Source of the DNA: HGM04593 sp045588485
GTDB lineage: Bacteria > Bacteroidota > Bacteroidia > Bacteroidales > Bacteroidaceae
Length of the DNA stretch: 64,000 bases
Assembly (NCBI GenBank): GCA_045588485.1
Contig: JAZNEI010000014.1
Span: forward strand, 21,150 to 85,149
Reading direction: 5' to 3'
Shown: in pieces, positions 1 through 7,070 of the stretch
Layout of the letters: every line of letters begins with the position of its first letter
Position numbering within the stretch: the stretch's first letter is position 1
The notes under the pieces: generated by a model
What the model was told of the DNA's origin: nothing
The model's input: only the letters and a program-made list of their open reading frames with translations
The model's database searches: none
Made by a program: the position numbers and the translations under genes

Positions 1-488
1 AACACAGTCATCTGCTCGAGATAAGCATCAACAAGCATGTCAAATGTGATATTTCGCATAGCGGGATTCTCGACATCGGGACTTATGGAACAGGTGCGGC
101 TTGTAGGGCCGATGGAGGCTACGACAAAGCGCGGTTTCTGCGGTGTGGAGTATCTGTCGGCAACCTCACGTGCCAGACGTACCGCCTCGCGGTTAATCTC
201 GGCACATAGAGCCTCACAACCGTAGTCGGCCTGCGATATTGCATTTGCATTGAATGTGCTTGTCTCTATAATATCGGCACCTGCTATAAGATATTTCTCA
301 TGAATACCCTGAATAATATCGGGGCGGGTAAGCACCAGAATATCATTATTTCCTTTTAGCAGTTGCTTGTGCGATGCAAATCGGGTTCCGCGAAAATCCT
401 CCTCAGTAAGATTGTATCTCTGTATCATTGTGCCCATTGCACCATCGAGCACAAGAATCCTCTCTTGTAAAATCTCTTTCAGGTTCAT
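1..488 (-). CDS. metH: Methionine synthase, N-terminal part (runs off the window)
   Basis: This is the first 162 residues of cobalamin-dependent methionine synthase, which moves a methyl group from methyltetrahydrofolate to homocysteine. The frame opens at the ATG complementary to 486-488 with MNLKEILQERILVLDGAMGT. The ILVLDGAMGTMIQ motif and the later IETSTFNANAISQ and VVASIGPTSRT segments are typical of the zinc-dependent homocysteine-binding domain. The metal-binding cysteines, folate, cobalamin and activation domains would lie left of the window. The start is 50 bases after the end of smpB on the same strand, so the two are probably cotranscribed; smpB next to metH is a recurring order in Bacteroidota. 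Full length cannot be judged. Confidence 0.93.
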   Translation of the reverse strand, partial: MNLKEILQERILVLDGAMGTMIQRYNLTEEDFRGTRFASHKQLLKGNNDILVLTRPDIIQGIHEKYLIAGADIIETSTFNANAISQADYGCEALCAEINREAVRLAREVADRYSTPQKPRFVVASIGPTSRTCSISPDVENPAMRNITFDMLVDAYLEQMTV

Positions 489-538
489 ATTGAAAAAATA
501 TGGGGTAAGATAGCTACTACCCACCCCGAATATAATCG

Positions 539-1000
539 TTAATAATTGCGTTTTATTCTGTCAATCTCGCGTTTGTCGTCACGCTCCTTTATGCTCTGTC
601 GCTTGTCATATTCATGCTTGCCTCGTGCAAGGCCGATGACAAGTTTGGCCAGTCCTCTCTCGTTAATAAAAAGACGGATGGGCACAATGGTAAATCCCGG
701 ATTCTTCACTATCTGTTGCAATTTGCGCAGTTCCTTGCGCTCGAGCAAAAGTTTACGGTCGCGACGTGCCACGTGATTGTTGTAAGAGCCATAAAAATAC
801 TCGGCTACGTGCATATTCTTTACCCATAGTTCATCGGCAATGAATGTACAATAGGTATCGACAAGGCTGGCACGCTGCAGACGTATCGACTTTATCTCGG
901 TACCAGTGAGCACAATTCCTGCTGTATAGGTATCTGTTATAAGATAATCGAACGTAGCTCGCTTGTTCTTTATATTTACATTTGTTTTTCTCTTATCCAT
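539..1000 (-). CDS. smpB: SsrA-binding protein SmpB
   Basis: A 153-residue protein, the usual length for SmpB, which binds tmRNA and takes it to stalled ribosomes for trans-translation. Visible family features are the opening NKRATFDYLITDTYTAGIVLTGTEIKSIR, the segment YNNHVARRDRKLLL in the tmRNA-binding barrel, and a basic C-terminal tail (KRQSIKERDDKREIDRIKR) that is expected to enter the mRNA channel. It lies upstream of metH on the same strand and 27 bases downstream of the Yip1-like gene, suggesting a minus-strand unit running 1597 to 1 and beyond. The tmRNA gene itself is not in this window. Confidence 0.96.
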   Translation of the reverse strand: MDKRKTNVNIKNKRATFDYLITDTYTAGIVLTGTEIKSIRLQRASLVDTYCTFIADELWVKNMHVAEYFYGSYNNHVARRDRKLLLERKELRKLQQIVKNPGFTIVPIRLFINERGLAKLVIGLARGKHEYDKRQSIKERDDKREIDRIKRNY

Positions 1001-1027
1001 AATAAAATAGGGGTTACAGGCAATCTG

Positions 1028-1597
1028 CTAAAACAGATTCACCGATAATTCCGACATTATTCGTCCTATCAACAACGGCATGCAAATAATTATTACCGAT
1101 ACAACCATTGTGAATAGTAAACGTCGTTCTTCGTGTATTCTCATCATTACCGCTGCACCATCCCATACAATTTTCACTGTGTAGAACTGGGCTATCCAGG
1201 CAATTATGCGGAAGTTCGGGAACATTCCAAGGCATAGTTCCAACAACAAGACGACAACCATCGAGTAGCCGGTGAGCAGGTCGCTACGTACAGCCGTCTC
1301 GGGAGCGTAGTTCTGCGAATATTTATGTATGGCCAATGCCGATAGATAATAGCTGAGGAACATTGTAAAGAAGACAACAACCATTCTCACAAGTGCAGGC
1401 AAGAAGCTCTCTCCTCCGAATCCGCTGCCAAAGATTTTCCCTAAAAAGACAGCAACTCCCGAGAATAACATAAGCGGCAAAAGGAATGTATTGAGCATAA
1501 TGCCCTTATCACTTTTACGCGATAAGATCAGCCAGGCCTTTGCCGGTTGCATAACCAACATCAGCACATCTTTCACAAGTTTTCTTAAATCAATCAT
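1028..1597 (-). CDS. Yip1-domain integral membrane protein
   Basis: A 189-residue protein with about five hydrophobic spans. The cytoplasmic start (MIDLRKLVKDVLMLVMQPAKAWLIL) contains the W-x-x-I/L pattern common in bacterial Yip1-family proteins. Spans follow near residues 35-55, 68-90, 106-128, 135-150 and 160-182. Members are found throughout Bacteroidota; their function is not known, though the eukaryotic namesake acts in membrane traffic. It sits between a NigD-like lipoprotein (26 bases upstream) and smpB (27 bases downstream) and is probably cotranscribed with them. The membrane nature is clear; the family assignment rests on my recognition of the pattern. Confidence 0.72.
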   Translation of the reverse strand: MIDLRKLVKDVLMLVMQPAKAWLILSRKSDKGIMLNTFLLPLMLFSGVAVFLGKIFGSGFGGESFLPALVRMVVVFFTMFLSYYLSALAIHKYSQNYAPETAVRSDLLTGYSMVVVLLLELCLGMFPNFRIIAWIAQFYTVKIVWDGAAVMMRIHEERRLLFTMVVSVIIICMPLLIGRIMSELSVNLF

Positions 1598-1622
1598 TCC
1601 TTATCCCACTCAAATTACCTAA

Positions 1623-2339
1623 TTATTTGCGAAAAGGATTGGCACACTTTCCTGCAAAGAACTTTGCCATATACACTGTATCGGCCGAAGCATCGTAGTA
1701 ACGCATGCTTATCTTTGTACGCAATGTATCTTTTCCTGCCAATAATCCCTGTTCTTGACTTCCGAGCAGAGGCAACGCCGAAGCAAGGTCGAACGATAGC
1801 AGATGCGACATAAGCTCTTCGCCATCCTCTATCTTCGAAAGCAGTGTAAGACAGAGTGTGTCGTTAACAAACGCAGGTGCAGTCATTCTGAAATCGGGTT
1901 CATTACCATTTGTATAATACACCACATTTACATTTTGTATACCTTCCCAAATCCACGATGTGCCATAATTGAAATATGGAGTTATACCAACCACTGCCGA
2001 ATTATATTGCAGCGAATCGGTAGCCGACAGTTTCTCGATACTTCTTGTGGGTATCACCGAGAATACCTTATCCACGCTCCACTGTGCCGCCAACGGACCG
2101 AATACATTATCTACGAAGCAACGTACACGCAACATTGCGCGGTCGCCGGTCTTAAGTCCCATTGTCTTTACGTTAGGTGCCACATAGAATGTATCCTCCT
2201 GCTCGGGCCATAACATCTCGCCTTTCACCGTATACAAGCCATCGAAATAGTACTCGGTAGTATTGTTTGCATCATCACAAGCTGCAAAAGGAAGCAGCGT
2301 CAGCATCATCAAAAAAACTTTTGCAATTCTCTTCATCAT
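1623..2339 (-). CDS. NigD-like lipoprotein
   Basis: A 238-residue predicted lipoprotein. Residues 1-20 form a signal peptide ending in a lipobox (LLPFAACDD), so Cys21 would carry the lipid. The rest is a two-part beta-rich body with segments such as TGDRAMLRVRCFVDN and YFNYGTSWIWEG that resemble the NigD-like family, best known from Bacteroides fragilis nig loci; the biochemical role is unknown. It begins the minus-strand group leading to smpB. The start at 2339 is followed by a second Met (MMKR), and either could be used. Assignment to the NigD family is moderate; lipoprotein status is strong. Confidence 0.68.
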   Translation of the reverse strand: MMKRIAKVFLMMLTLLPFAACDDANNTTEYYFDGLYTVKGEMLWPEQEDTFYVAPNVKTMGLKTGDRAMLRVRCFVDNVFGPLAAQWSVDKVFSVIPTRSIEKLSATDSLQYNSAVVGITPYFNYGTSWIWEGIQNVNVVYYTNGNEPDFRMTAPAFVNDTLCLTLLSKIEDGEELMSHLLSFDLASALPLLGSQEQGLLAGKDTLRTKISMRYYDASADTVYMAKFFAGKCANPFRK

Positions 2340-2589
2340 TCAAAAATTATCGGTAAGCAATACCCGTCACGCCCATGCGCACGAGTCCATTTTGTGCAAA
2401 GTTACAAACAAAATTGCAAAAAGCGTCAAAGAGGAGATAAATATCGCGCATACATTATAAAATTTTAGCATTGCAACCACCCTGTGCAGATATTTTTGCA
2501 ATTATCCTTTGATATTAAAAATAAAAATTCATATCTTCGCAAATTGAAAAGAGACAAAAAATCTGTTTCACACATTAAAACATACAATT
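2340..2589. other. Divergent intergenic region
   Basis: This 250-base region separates the minus-strand lipoprotein gene from the plus-strand NifU-like gene. It is AT-rich and holds the plus-strand promoter listed at 2508-2539. No open frame or hairpin of note was seen elsewhere in it. Confidence 0.6.
2508..2539 (+). promoter_or_regulatory. Bacteroidota-type promoter for the NifU-like/GGGtGRT pair
   Basis: TTTG at 2508-2511 is followed after 20 bases by TATCTTCG at 2532-2539, one base off the TAnnTTTG -7 consensus. The spacing matches the 19-21 bases usual in this phylum. The expected transcript start is near 2546, giving a leader of about 45 bases before the ATG at 2590. Confidence 0.6.
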
Positions 2590-3291
2590 ATGGTTTATTC
2601 ACACGAAGTAGAAAACATGTGTGTTGTGAAGAAAGGTCCCAATCATGGTCCTGCTCCCATTCCCGAGGAGGGCAAATGGATAAAGGCGAAAGAGATTGCC
2701 GACATTTCTGGTTTTACACACGGTATTGGTTGGTGCGCTCCCCAGCAGGGTGCTTGTAAATTGTCACTTAACGTTAAGAACGGCGTTATTCAGGAGGCTC
2801 TTGTAGAGACTATCGGTTGCTCGGGTATGACACACTCGGCTGCTATGGCATCAGAGATTCTTCCCGGCAAGACAATTCTTGAGGCATTGAACACCGACCT
2901 CGTTTGCGATGCTATCAACACAGCAATGCGCGAGTTGTTCCTTCAGATTGTTTACGGCCGCAGCCAGTCGGCATTCTCTGAGGGTGGTCTTATCATCGGT
3001 GCCGGTCTCGAGGACCTTGGTAAAGGTCTCCGCAGCCAGACAGGTACATTGTACGGTACATTGGCAAAGGGTCCCCGCTATCTCGAGATGGCTGAGGGTT
3101 ACATCACACGCCTTGCACTCGACAAGAACGATGAGATTTGCGGTTACGAGTTCGTAAATCTGGGCCAGCTTATGGATGAGATTAAGAAAGGTACCGATGC
3201 CAACGAGGCAGTTAAGAAGCTCACCAAGACATACGGTCGCTTCTCTGAGGAGGCAGGTGCAGTTAAGTATATTGACCCACGTAAAGAATAA
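2590..3291 (+). CDS. NifU/IscU-like iron-sulfur scaffold protein
   Basis: A 233-residue protein with an IscU/NifU-N-like fold in its first half. GWCAPQQGACKLSLNVKNGVI (near 48-68) corresponds to the first cysteine region, ETIGCSGMTHSAAMASEILPGKTILEAL to the second Cys-containing turn and GK-x-x-x-EA motif, and a later DLVCDAIN supplies a third cysteine. IscU proteins hold a nascent iron-sulfur cluster on three cysteines. The C-terminal half is not part of classic IscU (about 130 residues). The gene is 12 bases upstream of the GGGtGRT gene, and the pair is recurrent in anaerobes, so the two probably act together; the exact role is unknown. Confidence 0.8.
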   Translation: MVYSHEVENMCVVKKGPNHGPAPIPEEGKWIKAKEIADISGFTHGIGWCAPQQGACKLSLNVKNGVIQEALVETIGCSGMTHSAAMASEILPGKTILEALNTDLVCDAINTAMRELFLQIVYGRSQSAFSEGGLIIGAGLEDLGKGLRSQTGTLYGTLAKGPRYLEMAEGYITRLALDKNDEICGYEFVNLGQLMDEIKKGTDANEAVKKLTKTYGRFSEEAGAVKYIDPRKE

Positions 3292-3303
3292 GGAGGAAAA
3301 GCT

Positions 3304-4314
3304 ATGATAAGACCAGTTAAATTTGAGAGTCAAGACCGTCGTATCAAGCAGATCCTTGCTGTTTTGAACGAGAACGGTATCGCTAGCATCGAAGAGGCTA
3401 ACGAGATTTGCGAACAGTACGGCATCGACCCTTACAAGACTTGTGAGGAGACACAGCCCATCTGTTTCGAGAACGCAAAGTGGGCTTACGTAGTAGGTGC
3501 CGCTATCGCACTGAAGAAGGGTTGCGCAAACGCAGCCGACGCAGCCGAGGCTATCGGCCTTGGTCTTCAGGCATTCTGTATCCCCGGTTCAGTAGCCGAC
3601 GACCGTAAGGTAGGTATCGGACACGGTAACCTTGCAGCACGTCTGTTGCGCGAGGAGACAAAGTGCTTCGCATTCCTTGCAGGTCACGAGTCATTCGCTG
3701 CAGCCGAGGGTGCTATCAAGATTGCAGCCAAGGCTGACAAAGTACGTAAAGAGCCTCTGCGTTGCATCCTCAATGGTTTGGGTAAGGATGCAGCACAGAT
3801 TATCTCACGTATCAACGGCTTTACATACGTTGAGACCGACTTCGACTACTTCACCGGTGAGTTGAAGGTTGTTCGCGAGATTGCTTACAGCGATGGTCCC
3901 CGTGCTAAGGTTCGCTGCTACGGTGCTAACGACGTACGCGAGGGTGTAGCTATCATGTGGAAAGAGGACGTTGACGTTTCTATCACAGGTAACTCAACCA
4001 ACCCCACACGTTTCCAACACCCCGTTGCAGGTACATACAAGAAAGAGCGCGTTCTCGCAGGCCGTAACTACTTCTCGGTAGCTTCGGGTGGTGGTACAGG
4101 TCGTACATTGCACCCCGATAACATGGCTGCAGGTCCCGCTTCTTACGGTATGACCGACACCATGGGCCGTATGCACTCAGACGCACAGTTTGCAGGTTCT
4201 TCATCGGTTCCCGCACACGTCGAGATGATGGGCTTCCTTGGTATCGGTAACAACCCTATGGTAGGTGCTACTGTTGCTATCGCCGTTGATATCGCATCGG
4301 TTCTTGCAAAGTAA
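3304..4314 (+). CDS. GGGtGRT family protein
   Basis: A 336-residue protein containing the family signature GGGTGRT near residues 261-267 (in ASGGGTGRTLHPDNMA). Glycine- and alanine-rich stretches (SVPAHVEMMGFLGIGNNPMVGATVAIAVDIASVLAK) close it. Function is undescribed; the family travels with the NifU-like protein encoded just upstream, which suggests a role linked to iron-sulfur clusters. A strong Shine-Dalgarno core, AGGAGG at 3291-3296, overlaps the stop of the upstream gene and stands 7 bases from the ATG, unusual for Bacteroidota and a sign of tight coupling. Codon use is strongly biased, as in highly expressed genes. The last 166 bases recur twice downstream (8027-8319 and 12740-12905). 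Confidence 0.92.
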   Translation: MIRPVKFESQDRRIKQILAVLNENGIASIEEANEICEQYGIDPYKTCEETQPICFENAKWAYVVGAAIALKKGCANAADAAEAIGLGLQAFCIPGSVADDRKVGIGHGNLAARLLREETKCFAFLAGHESFAAAEGAIKIAAKADKVRKEPLRCILNGLGKDAAQIISRINGFTYVETDFDYFTGELKVVREIAYSDGPRAKVRCYGANDVREGVAIMWKEDVDVSITGNSTNPTRFQHPVAGTYKKERVLAGRNYFSVASGGGTGRTLHPDNMAAGPASYGMTDTMGRMHSDAQFAGSSSVPAHVEMMGFLGIGNNPMVGATVAIAVDIASVLAK

Positions 4315-4337
4315 ATCTCACTGATTTATAATATTTT

Positions 4338-4376
4338 AAAGAGAGTTGTCTTTTAAGGGCGACTCTCTTTTTTGTT
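4338..4376 (+). terminator. Rho-independent terminator after the GGGtGRT gene
   Basis: Arms AAAGAGAGTTGTC (4338-4350) and GGCGACTCTCTTT (4358-4370) pair with two G-U wobbles around a 7-base loop and are followed by a T run. It lies 24 bases past the stop codon. Confidence 0.85.
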
Positions 4377-4456
4377 CTCCTTTTCAATGTAAGCAAACTA
4401 TAAACATCATCACCACTACCCTAACAAAAGTTGTAATTTAAGGCTCAATTTTTCTT

Positions 4457-4551
4457 GTGACGGTATAAGTTGATTTACCCTTATTTTTACTATAAAAACG
4501 CCCAAAAACAACTATTTTTGCGACGGTTTTGTGACGGTATCCGACACCGTC
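4457..4551 (+). repeat. GTGACGGTAT direct repeats and a GACGGT/ACCGTC inverted repeat
   Basis: GTGACGGTAT occurs at 4457-4466 and 4531-4540, with a related CGACGGTTTT just before the second copy. GACGGT (4533-4538) also pairs with ACCGTC (4546-4551). The group sits just ahead of the resolvase remnant, so these may be recombinase or regulator binding sites. That link is inference only. Confidence 0.45.
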
Positions 4552-4660
4552 CGGCGTTATCAAACTGCTCAAGAGAGGCTACCCGGTTAGGAATATTGCC
4601 AAGATTGAAGGCGTGGGAATCTCTACAGTAATGCGATTGAAGAAAGTGTTTTGTGAGTGA
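4535..4660 (+). pseudogene. C-terminal remnant of a serine recombinase (resolvase/invertase)
   Basis: After an in-frame stop at 4532-4534, this frame reads RYPTPSGVIKLLKRGYPV, then RNIAKIEGVGISTVMRLKKV and FCE, ending at a TGA at 4658-4660. The pattern LLKRGYPVRNIAKIEGVGISTVMRLK matches the helix-turn-helix that ends resolvases of the Pin/Hin type. The catalytic domain with its serine is absent, so only the DNA-binding end survives. It lies immediately downstream of the GGGtGRT terminator, at the left edge of the accessory region, and is the only recombinase trace there. The remnant cannot be functional as a recombinase. Confidence 0.62.
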
Positions 4661-4668
4661 TACAACAA

Positions 4669-4731
4669 TCCCCCAAGGACTACCTATTACATAGGCGGTT
4701 CCGGGGGGGAGTTATTCTTTTTTCTGTCGCC
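4669..4731 (+). terminator. Probable terminator after the resolvase remnant
   Basis: A run of C starting near 4670 can pair with the G run at about 4702-4708, with an inner CCTAT/ATAGG hairpin, followed by a T-rich tail (CTTTTTT near 4727). It sits 10 bases past the remnant's stop and just beyond the 3' end of the convergent STAS gene, so it could serve either strand. Confidence 0.5.
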
Positions 4732-4735
4732 TATC

Positions 4736-5026
4736 TTATACCATTGTAAGATGTCTGCGGCGGAGTGCTGTAAGTACGCTTTCCGAAGCTATTGGATTCA
4801 GACCACGGAATGTTGTACGGCTCTTTAGTTCTGCGAGCGACATTACAAGCAATAATTTTGCAATACATTCATCGGCGAATGAATTGCTTACAACATTTAC
4901 ACCGGTAAAATCGAGAACAACACGGTCATTCTGCTCAATCAACGGCTGCAAAGATTCACGCACACGCTTACCCAAAGGGCGTGTACCTAAATTCTCACCA
5001 TATTCTCTAAAATTAAATATTACCAT
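4736..5026 (-). CDS. STAS-like (DUF4325) protein
   Basis: A 96-residue protein with the STAS-like DUF4325 pattern: VVLDFTGVNVVSNSFADECIAKLL, in which a buried strand is followed by a Ser/Asn loop and a helix. STAS proteins of the anti-sigma-antagonist type are phosphorylated on such a Ser by a partner kinase. The start codon overlaps the last 7 bases of the upstream ATPase gene, a sign of translational coupling. The pair looks like a switch module of the RsbT/RsbS or SpoIIAB/AA kind, but no target sigma factor gene is fused or adjacent in the same direction; an ECF sigma factor lies 600 bases upstream on the same strand. The role is inferred. Confidence 0.75.
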   Translation of the reverse strand: MVIFNFREYGENLGTRPLGKRVRESLQPLIEQNDRVVLDFTGVNVVSNSFADECIAKLLLVMSLAELKSRTTFRGLNPIASESVLTALRRRHLTMV

Positions 5027-5673
5027 AGTTCCGTTAATTCGTTGTCGTTCAAAAATGTTTCGTTATATTGTGCAGCCACGTTTGCACGGTTGGCAACAAC
5101 ATCAGCCGGATTAATCTCCTTGTTTGTATGAAGCTGGAGATAGACTATTGTGCCCTGCCAAAATTCACTATCTTTTGTTTCTTCGACACCATCCTGTACT
5201 TGCATAGTGTATTTACCGGAGCGAACCTCAAAAACCAATCCTGCATCCCTTGCAAGCAACGATGTTGAGTACAATCCAAATCCCATACCTTTACCGTCAG
5301 TAATGGCATCCTTGATGCATATTTTTAGCGCATCAGGTTCAGATATTCCGGCATATACTGTATTTTCCGAGAGTGATGCTTGTACACCAATGCCATCGTC
5401 TGCCACCAAAAAGCTTAGAACATGGTTCGTCGAATCGTAGTGAGTAAGAACTGTACCAAGTTCTTTTCCTGAATGTGTAAGTACATTATCCAAAATCTCA
5501 TAAAAGCAATAGCTCATTGCTTGTAACACTGTCGTTTCAATATCAATATACTGTGTCAGTACACCAACAACACGTTGATATACATCGTAGATGTTCTTTT
5601 CATCAAAAACATCTATTGTAATATCATCGCTTACCGATGAGAAATACTGTTTTATGAGTACAGATAGGTTCAT
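5020..5673 (-). CDS. GHKL/HATPase ATP-binding protein, anti-sigma-kinase-like
   Basis: A 217-residue soluble protein with a Bergerat ATP-binding fold. The N box is MSYCFYEILDNVLTHSG (E and N for Mg-ATP). VADDGIGVQ is the G1 box, and DGKGMGFGLYSTSLLARDAG the G2 region and ATP lid. There is no histidine-phosphorylation domain or membrane segment, so it resembles anti-sigma-factor kinases more than sensor kinases. It overlaps the downstream STAS gene by 7 bases. The first ~40 residues are a short helical or beta lead of unknown function. A TAnnTTTG-type box lies upstream on the minus strand (5691-5698). Such ATPase/DUF4325 pairs occur in islands; their target is not established. Confidence 0.8.
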   Translation of the reverse strand: MNLSVLIKQYFSSVSDDITIDVFDEKNIYDVYQRVVGVLTQYIDIETTVLQAMSYCFYEILDNVLTHSGKELGTVLTHYDSTNHVLSFLVADDGIGVQASLSENTVYAGISEPDALKICIKDAITDGKGMGFGLYSTSLLARDAGLVFEVRSGKYTMQVQDGVEETKDSEFWQGTIVYLQLHTNKEINPADVVANRANVAAQYNETFLNDNELTELW

Positions 5674-5690
5674 AACAAATACTTATACTG

Positions 5691-5724
5691 CAAAGATATA
5701 ATGAAAAACATCAAAAAACACAAA
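5691..5724 (-). promoter_or_regulatory. Promoter of the ATPase/STAS pair
   Basis: On the minus strand TATCTTTG (complement of 5691-5698) fits TAnnTTTG exactly. A TTTG (complement of 5721-5724) lies 22 bases before it, slightly longer than the usual 19-21. The -7 box ends 18 bases before the ATG. Confidence 0.5.
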
Positions 5725-5860
5725 CACAGCAAATAATTTTCAATACTTATGTTTTATTGATATTTGAATACACAATAGGAATTGTAATCAGTAAACGTTG
5801 TTTTGGGCTATATCAAGAGGAGATACTCGAAACCTACGATTGCTTGACTTTCTAAATCAA

Positions 5861-5998
5861 CAAATAGAATAATCCCCGAAAGTGCTATTAACGAAGTTAA
5901 TATTGCCACTTTTACAACAAAAATACTAACAAACGAGCGAGAAATATAAAGCTTGCTTTAATATTTTTCAAAGCGAGTGCAGTCTATTTTAGAGGTTT
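5861..5998 (+). repeat. Dispersed intergenic repeat, copy 1
   Basis: This ~138-bp sequence is roughly 85 percent identical by eye to 7858-7994. Shared blocks include AATAGAATAATCCCC, TACTAACAAACGAGCGAGAAA and TTTTTCAAAGCGAGTGCAGT. Its 3' end is also recognisable at 16650-16677. It lies in a 600-base gap (5674-6272) that otherwise holds the ATPase promoter and the terminator at 6204-6236, with no open frame. It may be a non-autonomous mobile repeat. Confidence 0.7.
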
Positions 5999-6203
5999 AC
6001 CTCAAAAATACTAAAGCAAGCCCACCTTTTCATAAAATCATAAGGTTATTCATTGGTGCGCCATAGAAACCTCTTGAAAACAGAGGCTTCCGAAGAACGT
6101 CTTGTCTGATTCTACCATAGAATGTACCGTAATAGCACCTAATTCGACTACCCTATTTTGTTTTTTGCGGTCATACCCACTAACACCTCGCTATTTACAA
6201 AAG

Positions 6204-6241
6204 CAATGGAGCTTACCACTCGCGCAAGCTCCATTGTTCAT
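6204..6241 (-). terminator. Terminator of the ECF sigma gene
   Basis: Perfect 11-base arms CAATGGAGCTT (6204-6214) and AAGCTCCATTG (6226-6236). Read on the minus strand the stem is followed by CTTTTG. It lies about 35 bases beyond the sigma gene stop. Confidence 0.65.
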
Positions 6242-6272
6242 ATCAAAAAAAACAAAATCTCAAACAACATTC

Positions 6273-6779
6273 CTATAAAAGAAAATCCTTCAACTTCTCC
6301 TGCAAGCTACGCCTTGTCAAAAAGATTCTACTTTTTACAGTACCCAATGGCAACGACAACTTATCGGCAATTTCCCTATACTTAAATCCAGAGACGAACA
6401 TCGAGAACGGTGCCTTGTAAATCTCGGGCAACGAGTTCAGGACACGATGAAGTTCCTTGCGGTCATAATCGTTCTCTGTTATGTAATCTTTGCCCAGTTG
6501 AGTACTATCAATATTATGTAGATTATCAGTATAATCCACATATGTCTGTTCACGTAAAACTTTCCTATAATTATTTATAAATAAATTACGCATTATTGTA
6601 TACACCCACCCTTTAAAATTTGTATCCGGCGTATACTTTTCCATATTTTCAAGGGCACGCAAAGATGTCTCCTGTAGCAAATCATTTGCCTCCTCTTTGT
6701 CGGCAGTCAATTTAAACGCAAATCTTTGTAACTCCGATTGCATCTCAAGCAAATCTCTTCTAAAAGCTGCTGCATTCAT
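6273..6779 (-). CDS. ECF-type RNA polymerase sigma factor
   Basis: Region 2 shows FAFKLTADKEEANDLLQETSLRAL and KGWVYTIMRNLFINNYRK (core-enzyme and -10 recognition). Region 4 shows LHRVLNSLPEIYKAPFSMFV and YREIADKLSLPLGTVKSRIFLTRRSL, the helix-turn-helix. At 168 residues it is a typical ECF length. I chose the ATG at 6779 (MNAAAFRR); a TTG in frame at 6788 would add three residues. No anti-sigma gene follows. The gene is divergent from an S24-type repressor at 7071, with a 290-base palindrome-rich region between them, so the repressor may control both. The ATPase/STAS pair is downstream on the same strand but separated by a terminator. Confidence 0.92.
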   Translation of the reverse strand: MNAAAFRRDLLEMQSELQRFAFKLTADKEEANDLLQETSLRALENMEKYTPDTNFKGWVYTIMRNLFINNYRKVLREQTYVDYTDNLHNIDSTQLGKDYITENDYDRKELHRVLNSLPEIYKAPFSMFVSGFKYREIADKLSLPLGTVKSRIFLTRRSLQEKLKDFLL

Positions 6780-6920
6780 AATTATCAAACAATTTACAAT
6801 CCCTCATCAGGAATCTGACGTAAAACATCTTCACCTACACTCACAAAACGCAAGCTCCGTAGCAACACCATCTTTTTCAAACATTTTTCTTTCATGATTT
6901 TTCAACTTTTAATTTTACAA

Positions 6921-7031
6921 TAAGAATATTTTCGCTATATTTGCATGCAAATATCTTACACACGCCCTTAAAACAACACAAAGATAAGAAGATATTCTTA
7001 ACATACAAGAACACAAGATAAGAATATTACA
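6921..7031. promoter_or_regulatory. Candidate operators between the sigma factor and S24 repressor genes
   Basis: ATATTTGCATGCAAATAT at 6937-6954 is a perfect 18-bp palindrome and contains the TAnnTTTG-like TATATTTG (6936-6943). TAAGAA-GATA-TTCTTA (6985-7000) is an inverted repeat, and TAAGAATATT recurs at 6921-6930 and 7019-7028. ACATAC follows two of the copies. Sites of this kind, repeated between a repressor gene and a divergent gene, suggest binding by the 7071-7730 product. Confidence 0.5.
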
Positions 7032-7070
7032 TACAAAGCATTTATTTAGATTCATTCCAAACAGCAAAAT

